NCBI GenBank assembly: GCA_937915925.1 | Contig: CALGGM010000030.1 | Coordinates: forward strand, 1-10,781 | DNA length: 10,781 nt | Origin: an uncultured Clostridia bacterium | Lineage (GTDB): Bacteria > Bacillota > Clostridia > Christensenellales > CAG-138 | Direction: 5' to 3' | Shown here: one piece after another, positions 4,526 through 10,781 of the stretch | How positions within the stretch are numbered: the stretch's first letter is position 1 | Layout: every line of letters starts with the position of its first letter | Made by a program: the position numbers and the translations under genes | Notes under the pieces: model-generated | The model's database searches: none | Told to the model about the DNA's origin: nothing | The model's input: only the letters and a program-made list of their open reading frames with translations

Positions 4526-7500
4526 ATGAAACTGGAACGTATTTCACGCCTGGCACTTGACGCCACCCTGTCCGTCGCCTCCTCGCCCGATCATTGGAAA
4601 GCGTTTCTGGATTCCGCTGCATGGCTCTATAAATACCCGTTTCGGGATCAGGTGCTGATCCATGCGCAGAAACCGGAAGCCACCGCCTGCGCGGAGATCG
4701 GAATGTGGAACGAGCGCCTGCACCGTTGGGTCAACAAAGGCGCAAAGGGTATCGCGCTGATCGATACCTCAGATGAAAAGCCCCATCTTCGGTATGTCTT
4801 CGACGTGTCGGACACGAACACCCGGCAGAACACGCCCTTGAAGCTGTGGCAACCGACGCCGGAGATGCACGCTCGGATTTCGGAGGAACTGGAAAACAGC
4901 TTCGGCGATCTCGGAGGCGTGAGCGATCTGACCTCTGCGGTGTTCGGAACAGCACTGAACGCTGTCACGGATAACCAGAAGGATTACCTCGATGCCCTTC
5001 TGAAAGAACTCGGCGGCAGCGAGCTATCCGGGACGGACGGTGTGAATGTCACTTTCCAACTGCTTCTCGGCGTTTCCGTCGCGTACACGGTATTGAAGCG
5101 TCTCGGCTACGACGCCGGCATATACCTGACCGACGATGACTTTGAACCGATCACGCAATTCGATACGATCGAAACCATATCACGGCTTGGAGAAGCGACG
5201 AGTGATATTTCCGAGATGATCTTACGCCAGATTGAGCGCAGTGTCCGGCAGATTGAAAAAGAATCCCGCGACATCCTCGCAAATGAAAACACAATCGGCG
5301 ATAATGCAGGTGAAAAGAACAGCGAAAGGAGCAAAATCAATGGAATTGACCTACACGCAAGTCGGGAACGTACAGATCCCGAACCTGGTTCTCGATCCCG
5401 AACCGACGGGATCGATCGGCAAGTACGGACGGATGCGGAAGCGGTATCTGGAGGAAAAGAAGGGCGGGACGCTGACGGCGCTCGTACTGTCGGGCAAGCT
5501 CACGCAGCACCTTCTGGAGATCAACGATCTGTGCAAAGAGCAGATCGAAACGCTGACCGGGAAGATGGCACAGGCGGAAGGCGTGACGGAACAACTCAAA
5601 GCGACCGATCAGATGGCGTGGGTACAGCAGATGAACAGTATCCGCAGCCGCGCCGAGGAGATCGTGACGTCGGAGCTGATCTACAACTGATCGAAGACGC
5701 AGACGAAGAAGCGGTGGAAGAAGCTTTCCCCGCTTCTTTGTTTGATAGTCCGGAACAAGAGCAGCAATTCAAGAGGGATGTCAAGCGGACGAAACCAGCG
5801 ACGCCGCAGATTTCCCTTTTTGATTTGCAGGAGGTTACACCGGAGACGGCAAGTACCGGAACGCTCTCCTTGCGCTATTCGCAGCAGGTAATCGACGAAG
5901 CGCTGACAATCGGTGCGAACGACAAAAACAGTCGGTTGATCATCTGCGCGTATTTTGCAAAAGATCATTCGCCGGAGGAAAACGCCGCGTTTCTAAAAGA
6001 ACACTACGGCACCAATGGCGCAGGGTTCTATCTGAACGACCGGCAATACGCAATTTGGTACGACGCGGACGGTTTTCGCATCTCTGCCGGAGAAACCGTA
6101 CAAGGCGGCATGACCATGACGTTTACATGGGAAGAAGCAGCCAAGCGCATCCGAGAACTGTTGGATCTCGGACGGTATATGCCGCAGGAGGAACTCCTGC
6201 GCGTCAATGTATACGAACGTTCAACGCTTGCCGAACGGTTATTGTACGCCGCGCGCGACCTCAGCGAAGAAGGCAAAGCACAAGGTTTCTTACCGACTTT
6301 CGAAGCGCTGTCCGGTGCCTTTGACGATCAGCGCGATCAGCTCATGGCAAAGATGGAGCACCCGGAATCACTGCATGCGTTGATCGACGAATGGCGTTTC
6401 TTTGCCGAAGCGCATGCGGAGAATCCCGGTTTATTGCGGTTCCGCTTCTACCGTCCCATGCGGCTGCTCCGGCAGTTAGAGGACTTGCAGCGTGAGCCAT
6501 TGCATTTCGCCGTGGCAGAGGAATATAACCCGCAGTTGTCACGGTTTATTTCCATGGACGAGATCGACCGCGTTCTGCGCGGCTATGAATCGGACAGCGG
6601 CAGCGAGCAGCGCCTTTCCGTCTATTCGTTTTTTCTCGCGCACCCGAACAGCAAGGAACGCGAATCCTTTCTCAAAGAAATGCATGGGACTTCCGGTTCG
6701 CATGGCGGAAACGATAATCTCTCATATGACAGCGGCGGCATGGTGTTCAGCCACGGCAGCATATCCGCGCCGTATGCCAAGATTGAATGGAACTGGACAA
6801 AGGTACGAAAACGGATAGAAACGCTGATCGAACAGAACCGATATCTTTCAGATGCGGATCGGTTACGGATGTCTGCATATGAGCAGAAGCAGATTGCACG
6901 ATCCATTGTCAATGCCTTTACGGATGCCCCGCAGGAATATGAGCGCCCGTTCCGTCAGAACGCGATTTCGGATTACTGGGAAAGCGTCGAGACTGTTCAG
7001 AATCAGTTGACGGATCCAACCCGTGTACAAGCGATCCTTGAAACACTCGTGTCTTTGGAAGCAAATTCGCTTTCTACTGATCGTGGGCATGAGGATCGAC
7101 ACCATGCCGTAGAGAATCTGACTGCATATCGCAAGGGCGAGTTCTCTCTGTTCGGGGAAAAGAGAGAACCCATTCCTGTTGAAGACGTCATTGCGGACGA
7201 TGAACTGCTGCCGGATGATCCAAATGGATCCTCTGTGCTCTATCGTCCGTATGCCGTGGACGATACCGTCTATCTGGACGGTACAGAGTTTCGGATCACG
7301 AACGTGACAGCCATGCACGTCGAACTGATCGATCCGACGATCCGGTATCCGATCTTCCGTACTGAGAGCAAAGCGAACTTTGAACGGCTGTTGAAAGAGG
7401 ATCAGCGAAACGCGATGTTTATTCCTCCGGAACAGCAGCCCCAAGAACCGGTGCAAGAGGAACTCCCGACCGTGGAGTTATCCCCTGCTGTGGTGGAACA

Positions 7501-10500
7501 GACCAAAGCAACCGAGCCGCAGGAAGAACCGGTCAAGCTACACAGCATTGTCATTGATCTGCGCCCGTCATGGGAGCGCGAGTTCCAAGAGCCGGAGCCG
7601 ATCCCCGCCGCGCCTACCGTGAACAAGCGAACCGATTTCCGGATAACCGACGATCATTTGGGCGAAGGCGGCGCAAAGACGAAGTTTCAGAGAAACGTCG
7701 CAGCGATCCGAATGCTCAAAGCGATTGAAGCCAAGAACCGTCTTGCAACGCCGGAAGAGCAATCCATCCTATCGCAGTACGTCGGTTGGGGTGGTCTGCC
7801 GGATGCGTTCGACGATTCCAAAGAGCAGTGGCAAAGCGAGTATGCAGAGCTCAAAGAACTGCTGACGGATCGGGAATATGAATCGGCGCGGGCGTCCACG
7901 CTGAACGCGCATTATACCTCTCCAGTCGTCATCCGCGCCATGTACGAAGCAATCGGCAATATGGGCTTTCAAACGGGCAATATTCTGGAGCCGTCTTGCG
8001 GAATTGGCAATTTCTTTGGGATGCTCCCCGAAAGCATGGCGCAGAGTAAACTCTACGGCGTAGAGCTGGACGATCTGACCGGAAGGATCGCAAAACAGCT
8101 TTATCAAAACGCGAACATTCGGATTGCGGGTTTTGAGGAATCTGTCTATCCGGACAGCTTCTTTGATGTCGCCATCGGCAACGTGCCGTTCGGGGACTAT
8201 TCGCTTGCGGACAAACGCTACGACAAGAACCATTTTCTGATCCACGACTATTTCTTTGCAAAAGCATTGGATAAGGTGCGCCCCGGAGGTGTGGTCGCAT
8301 TCGTTACCTCCAGCGGGACTATGGATAAATCGAATCCTTCGGTGCGGAAGTATATCGCACAGCGGGCTGAACTGCTCGGCGCGATCCGGTTGCCGAACAA
8401 TGCGTTTCGTGCCAACGCGGGAACGGACGTCGTTGCGGATATCCTCTTTCTGCAGAAGCGAGATCATCCGATCGAGATCGACGAGGACTGGCTGCACATC
8501 GGCAAGTCGGAGCTGGGCTATCCGATCAACGAGTATTTCCTGAAGAACCCGGACATGATCCTCGGTGAGCTCGTCGAGGAAAGCACCCGCTTCGGTATGG
8601 GTCAAACCGTAAAGCCGATCGAAGGCGCTGACTTATCCGAACAACTCCGGGACGCGATTGCCAATATCCACGGTGAGATCGTCGCATTGGAACAGGAAGA
8701 TGAATTAGAGGGAACGGCAAAGGCGACGCTGCCCGCCGATCCCGATGTACGGAACTTCTCCTTTACGCTCGTGGACGGTGAGATCTATTTCCGGGAGAAC
8801 TCGATCATGTCCAAGATCGAAGTGTCACTGACCGCACAGAACCGGATTAAGGGCATGATCGCCATCCGCGACTGCGCCCACAAGCTGATCGACAGGCAGT
8901 TGAACGACTACACGGACGAGGCGATTGCGGACACACAGCGCGAGCTGAACAGTCTCTACGACGCCTATACCGCAAAGTACGGTTTGCTCAACAGCCGTGG
9001 CAATAGCATGGCGTTCTCGGACGATTCCTCGTACCCGCTGCTCTGTTCTTTGGAGGTGCTGGACGAGAATGGGAAACTGGAACGGAAAGCGGATATGTTC
9101 TATAAGCGCACCGTTCGCCAGTACACCGAGATCACCCATGTGGACACAGCAGCAGAAGCGCTGACCGTTTCTCTTTCCGAAAAGGCGAAGGTCGATCTTC
9201 CATATATGGCAGGGTTGACCGGAAAGAGCGAGGATGAGATCGAAGCCGAGCTTTCGGGACTGGTGTTCCGCGACATAGGCACCTACTACGAGGGCTTCTA
9301 CAATCCCGACACCTTCGATCTCAAAGCATTCCCGCTGGTGACGGCGGATGCCTTTTTGTCCGGCAATGTGCGAAGCAAGCTGAACACGTTTCGCACGGTA
9401 CAGGAGAAGCTGCGAACTGCAGGCAAGGCGGAAGAAGCTGGTGCGCTTTCCGTATCGATTGCTGCATTGGAAAAGGTGCAGCCGAAGGATCTGGATGCTT
9501 CCGAGATCAATGTACGTCTCGGTGCGACATGGATTCCGGAGGAAGACATTAAAGCGTTCATCTTTGAAACGCTGCAGCCCGGTTGGCGTGCGCAGCGGTA
9601 TGTGCAGGTGCACTACTTCGATATCACCGGCGAATGGCGAATCGAAGGAAAGAATTTCGATTATGGCAATGTCACTGCAAACGTCACCTACGGTACGCCT
9701 CGTATCAATGCCTACGAGATCATTGAGGATAGCTTGAATCTCAAAGACGTCCGCATCTATGATACCGTCACAGATGACGACGGACGCGAGAAGCGTGTGC
9801 TCAACATGAAGCAGACGATCCTTGCGCAGCAAAAGCAAACGCTCCTGCAGGAAGCGTTCCGTGATTGGCTCTGGAAAGATCCGCAGCGTCGCGACCGTCT
9901 TGTGACCATGTATAACGAGCGTTTCAACAGTACCCGTCCGCGGGAGTACGACGGCAATCATCTTGTGTTTCCGGGCATGAACCCTGCGATCACATTGCGA
10001 CCGCACCAAGCCAACGCGATCGCGCGTGTGCTGTACGGCGGGAACACCCTGCTTGCCCACGTTGTCGGTGCAGGCAAGACATTCGAGATGACCGCCGCGG
10101 CTATGGAACTCAAGCGGCTGGGTCTATGTCACAAGTCCCTGTTCGTCGTACCAAATCACTTGACGGAACAGTGGGCAAGCGAGTTTCTGCAGCTCTACCC
10201 TTCCGCGAACATTCTTGTTGCGACCAAGAAGGACTTTGAAAAGCAGAACCGCAGACGCTTCTGCAGCCGGATTGCGACCGGCGATTACGATGCGGTCATT
10301 ATTGGACACTCGCAGTTTGAGAAGATCCCGCTGTCACTGGAACGGCAGAAACAGACGATCGAGGAACAGATTGAGGAGATCACGTTCGGGATCGAAGCGC
10401 TCGAAGCCGAGAACGGAAACTATCTGTCGATCAAGCAGTTGGAAAAGACCAAACGCGGACTTGAAACAAAGCTGCAGCGGCTGAACGATCGCGAGCGCAA

Positions 10501-10781
10501 GGATGATGTAGTGACCTTTGAAGAACTCGGTATTGATCGGCTGTTCATTGACGAGGCGCACTACTATAAGAATCTGTTTTTGTACACCAAGATGCGCAAC
10601 GTCGCGGGGATCGCCCAGTCAGAGGCACAAAAATCAAGCGACCTTTACATGAAGTGTCGGTATCTTGATGAGATCACAGACAGCCACGGCGTGGTGTTTG
10701 CAACAGGTACGCCGATTTCCAACAGTATGACGGAGATGTACACCATGCAGCGCTATCTCCAGTACAACCGTTTGAAGGACG
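4520..10781 (+). CDS. Giant polyvalent protein: ArdC-like, methylase and SNF2/DEAH helicase, 3' end missing
   Basis: I translated this frame codon by codon: it has no stop from 4520 to the window end (2087 residues seen). Order of parts: an ArdC-like antirestriction N-terminus (residues about 15-110; YKYPFRDQVLIHAQKPEATA and VNKGAKGIALID) without any HExxH site; a helical part with GEATSDISEMIL; an Arg/Asp/Gly-rich linker (274-390) that overlies tnpV; two copies of a 105-residue domain (about 471-580 and 697-802); a Pro/Gln/Glu linker (about 968-1010); an N6-adenine methylase core with motif I LEPSCGIGNFFG at 1156-1167 and catalytic NVPF at 1221-1224 (NPPF/Y variant); and a helicase with GAGKT at 1850-1854, a coiled coil at about 1938-1996, DEAH at 2011-2014 and TGTP at 2062-2065. 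Such proteins are known from Clostridia ICEs. Protecting incoming DNA from restriction is the likely role, by family. Confidence 0.93.
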   Translation, partial: MAMKLERISRLALDATLSVASSPDHWKAFLDSAAWLYKYPFRDQVLIHAQKPEATACAEIGMWNERLHRWVNKGAKGIALIDTSDEKPHLRYVFDVSDTNTRQNTPLKLWQPTPEMHARISEELENSFGDLGGVSDLTSAVFGTALNAVTDNQKDYLDALLKELGGSELSGTDGVNVTFQLLLGVSVAYTVLKRLGYDAGIYLTDDDFEPITQFDTIETISRLGEATSDISEMILRQIERSVRQIEKESRDILANENTIGDNAGEKNSERSKINGIDLHASRERTDPEPGSRSRTDGIDRQVRTDAEAVSGGKEGRDADGARTVGQAHAAPSGDQRSVQRADRNADREDGTGGRRDGTTQSDRSDGVGTADEQYPQPRRGDRDVGADLQLIEDADEEAVEEAFPASLFDSPEQEQQFKRDVKRTKPATPQISLFDLQEVTPETASTGTLSLRYSQQVIDEALTIGANDKNSRLIICAYFAKDHSPEENAAFLKEHYGTNGAGFYLNDRQYAIWYDADGFRISAGETVQGGMTMTFTWEEAAKRIRELLDLGRYMPQEELLRVNVYERSTLAERLLYAARDLSEEGKAQGFLPTFEALSGAFDDQRDQLMAKMEHPESLHALIDEWRFFAEAHAENPGLLRFRFYRPMRLLRQLEDLQREPLHFAVAEEYNPQLSRFISMDEIDRVLRGYESDSGSEQRLSVYSFFLAHPNSKERESFLKEMHGTSGSHGGNDNLSYDSGGMVFSHGSISAPYAKIEWNWTKVRKRIETLIEQNRYLSDADRLRMSAYEQKQIARSIVNAFTDAPQEYERPFRQNAISDYWESVETVQNQLTDPTRVQAILETLVSLEANSLSTDRGHEDRHHAVENLTAYRKGEFSLFGEKREPIPVEDVIADDELLPDDPNGSSVLYRPYAVDDTVYLDGTEFRITNVTAMHVELIDPTIRYPIFRTESKANFERLLKEDQRNAMFIPPEQQPQEPVQEELPTVELSPAVVEQTKATEPQEEPVKLHSIVIDLRPSWEREFQEPEPIPAAPTVNKRTDFRITDDHLGEGGAKTKFQRNVAAIRMLKAIEAKNRLATPEEQSILSQYVGWGGLPDAFDDSKEQWQSEYAELKELLTDREYESARASTLNAHYTSPVVIRAMYEAIGNMGFQTGNILEPSCGIGNFFGMLPESMAQSKLYGVELDDLTGRIAKQLYQNANIRIAGFEESVYPDSFFDVAIGNVPFGDYSLADKRYDKNHFLIHDYFFAKALDKVRPGGVVAFVTSSGTMDKSNPSVRKYIAQRAELLGAIRLPNNAFRANAGTDVVADILFLQKRDHPIEIDEDWLHIGKSELGYPINEYFLKNPDMILGELVEESTRFGMGQTVKPIEGADLSEQLRDAIANIHGEIVALEQEDELEGTAKATLPADPDVRNFSFTLVDGEIYFRENSIMSKIEVSLTAQNRIKGMIAIRDCAHKLIDRQLNDYTDEAIADTQRELNSLYDAYTAKYGLLNSRGNSMAFSDDSSYPLLCSLEVLDENGKLERKADMFYKRTVRQYTEITHVDTAAEALTVSLSEKAKVDLPYMAGLTGKSEDEIEAELSGLVFRDIGTYYEGFYNPDTFDLKAFPLVTADAFLSGNVRSKLNTFRTVQEKLRTAGKAEEAGALSVSIAALEKVQPKDLDASEINVRLGATWIPEEDIKAFIFETLQPGWRAQRYVQVHYFDITGEWRIEGKNFDYGNVTANVTYGTPRINAYEIIEDSLNLKDVRIYDTVTDDDGREKRVLNMKQTILAQQKQTLLQEAFRDWLWKDPQRRDRLVTMYNERFNSTRPREYDGNHLVFPGMNPAITLRPHQANAIARVLYGGNTLLAHVVGAGKTFEMTAAAMELKRLGLCHKSLFVVPNHLTEQWASEFLQLYPSANILVATKKDFEKQNRRRFCSRIATGDYDAVIIGHSQFEKIPLSLERQKQTIEEQIEEITFGIEALEAENGNYLSIKQLEKTKRGLETKLQRLNDRERKDDVVTFEELGIDRLFIDEAHYYKNLFLYTKMRNVAGIAQSEAQKSSDLYMKCRYLDEITDSHGVVFATGTPISNSMTEMYTMQRYLQYNRLKD
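5324..5331 (+). promoter_or_regulatory. Internal ribosome binding site for nested tnpV
   Basis: GAAAGGAG lies 8 bases before the ATG at 5340, in the middle of the giant gene. It supports independent translation of the overlapping frame from the same mRNA and selects 5340 rather than the in-frame ATG at 5232, which lacks such a site. Confidence 0.65.
5340..5690 (+). CDS. tnpV: TnpV-family protein nested in +1 frame inside the giant gene
   Basis: A complete 116-residue frame, ATG to TGA, lies wholly within the giant CDS but one base out of its frame. It has the full TnpV (transposon-encoded protein) pattern: MELTYTQVGNVQIPNLVL, then GSIGKYGRMRKRYLEEKK, LVLSGKLTQHLLEINDLC, a helix around EQIETLTGKMAQ, and GVTEQLKATDQMAWVQQMN ending in AEEIVTSELIYN. 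TnpV was named from Tn4451-type clostridial transposons; its function is not established. The start at 5340 is chosen because the family begins M-(K/E)-LTYT and a good ribosome binding site precedes it. In-frame sequence upstream to 5232 is not family-like. Composition is that of a normal folded protein, whereas the giant frame over the same bases is low-complexity. So both frames appear to be used. Family identity is confident; expression is inferred. Confidence 0.85.
   Translation: MELTYTQVGNVQIPNLVLDPEPTGSIGKYGRMRKRYLEEKKGGTLTALVLSGKLTQHLLEINDLCKEQIETLTGKMAQAEGVTEQLKATDQMAWVQQMNSIRSRAEEIVTSELIYN
5930..6259 (+). repeat. First copy of a duplicated domain in the giant protein
   Basis: Encodes residues about 471-580 of the giant protein: SRLIICAYFAKDHSPEENAAFLKEHYG, an aromatic/Gly middle with FRISAGE, then FTWEEAAKRIRELLDLGRYM and a helix ending LAERLLYAARD. 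It aligns over its full length with the copy at 6608-6925. This is a protein-level repeat; the DNA copies are too diverged to recombine. Confidence 0.75.
6608..6925 (+). repeat. Second copy of a duplicated domain in the giant protein
   Basis: Encodes residues about 697-802: QRLSVYSFFLAHPNSKERESFLKEMHG, a Gly/Ser/Asn-rich loop with GGMVFSHGSIS, then WNWTKVRKRIETLIEQNRYL and a helix with EQKQIARSIVNAF. The order of blocks (YFF/YFA...FLKE.(H/Y)G, W..(A/V).KRI..L...RY(M/L)) matches the first copy. About 116 residues of unrelated helical sequence separate the copies. Confidence 0.75.

Noticed and set aside
5232..5339. Upstream extension of tnpV to the ATG at 5232
   Set aside because: No ribosome binding site, non-family-like sequence, and the TnpV pattern begins at the 5340 ATG.
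5300..5710. Frameshift or insertion breaking the giant gene at tnpV
   Set aside because: Codon-by-codon reading shows the giant frame open across the whole region and in the same frame on both sides; no flanking repeats or inverted ends are seen.
6492..6818. Other + strand frames nested in the giant gene (also near 6055, 8256, 9441 and 10215)
   Set aside because: All are Arg/Ser/Cys-rich shadows over regions where the giant frame encodes well-ordered protein. Unlike tnpV they show neither a family pattern nor a clear ribosome binding site.
7769..8605. Open frame of 278 codons on the - strand
   Set aside because: Antisense to the methylase core, with no recognisable motifs; a codon-bias artefact.
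8825..10060. Long open frame (411 codons) on the - strand
   Set aside because: Fully antisense to the helicase/methylase gene, whose frame has clear conserved motifs. The product is Arg/Val/Ile-rich with no recognisable domain, as expected from codon bias of the sense gene.
1..10781. CRISPR array, tRNA or rRNA, insertion sequence ends, or attachment sites
   Set aside because: No regularly spaced repeats, RNA gene signatures or terminal inverted repeats were found on reading the window; coding density is nearly complete.

Overview
The window looks like part of an integrative conjugative element (ICE), or a related conjugation cluster, from a gut-type Clostridia bacterium (Oscillospiraceae or Lachnospiraceae-like). 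The evidence is moderate GC content, strong AGGAGG-type ribosome binding sites, and a gene set typical of Firmicutes ICEs: a surface SpaA/Cna-B protein, short tightly packed unknown genes, a DUF3846 protein, an LPD28-type protein, and a giant antirestriction/methylase/helicase polyvalent protein. All credible genes are on the + strand. No integrase, relaxase, rRNA, tRNA, CRISPR array or insertion sequence is visible.

Layout. (1) 3-1739: the 3' part of a surface protein of repeated SpaA/Cna-B (isopeptide) domains. It ends in a membrane anchor and has no LPxTG motif. (2) 1743-1838: a 31-residue single-pass membrane mini-protein. (3) 1869-1902: a perfect 12-bp hairpin terminator that separates the surface-protein unit from the next operon. 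(4) 1916-4505: five tightly packed or overlapping genes. They are an unknown 140-aa protein, a 73-aa excisionase-like helix-turn-helix protein, an unknown 236-aa protein, a DUF3846 protein and a 282-aa LPD28-type protein. (5) 4520 to the window end: the first 2087 residues of a giant polyvalent protein. It carries an ArdC-like N-terminus, a low-complexity linker, two tandem copies of a roughly 105-residue domain, an N6-adenine methylase core and a SNF2/DEAH helicase. No stop codon is reached.

The most notable feature is at 5340-5690. A complete 116-aa TnpV-family protein with its own ribosome binding site lies in the +1 frame, entirely inside the giant gene. In the giant frame the same DNA encodes only an Arg/Asp/Gly/Gln-rich linker. 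This is an overprinted gene pair, not an insertion, because the giant frame stays open on both sides and throughout.

How the genes may work together (inference): the small genes and the giant protein form one operon whose products would accompany or protect the element's DNA on entry into a recipient. The ArdC, methylase and LPD modules match the polyvalent-protein theme known from phages and conjugative elements. The HTH protein and TnpV could act in excision or regulation. The upstream surface protein could promote cell-cell contact during mating. Intergenic space is minimal throughout; the only gene-poor stretch is 1839-1915, which holds the hairpin and a ribosome binding site.
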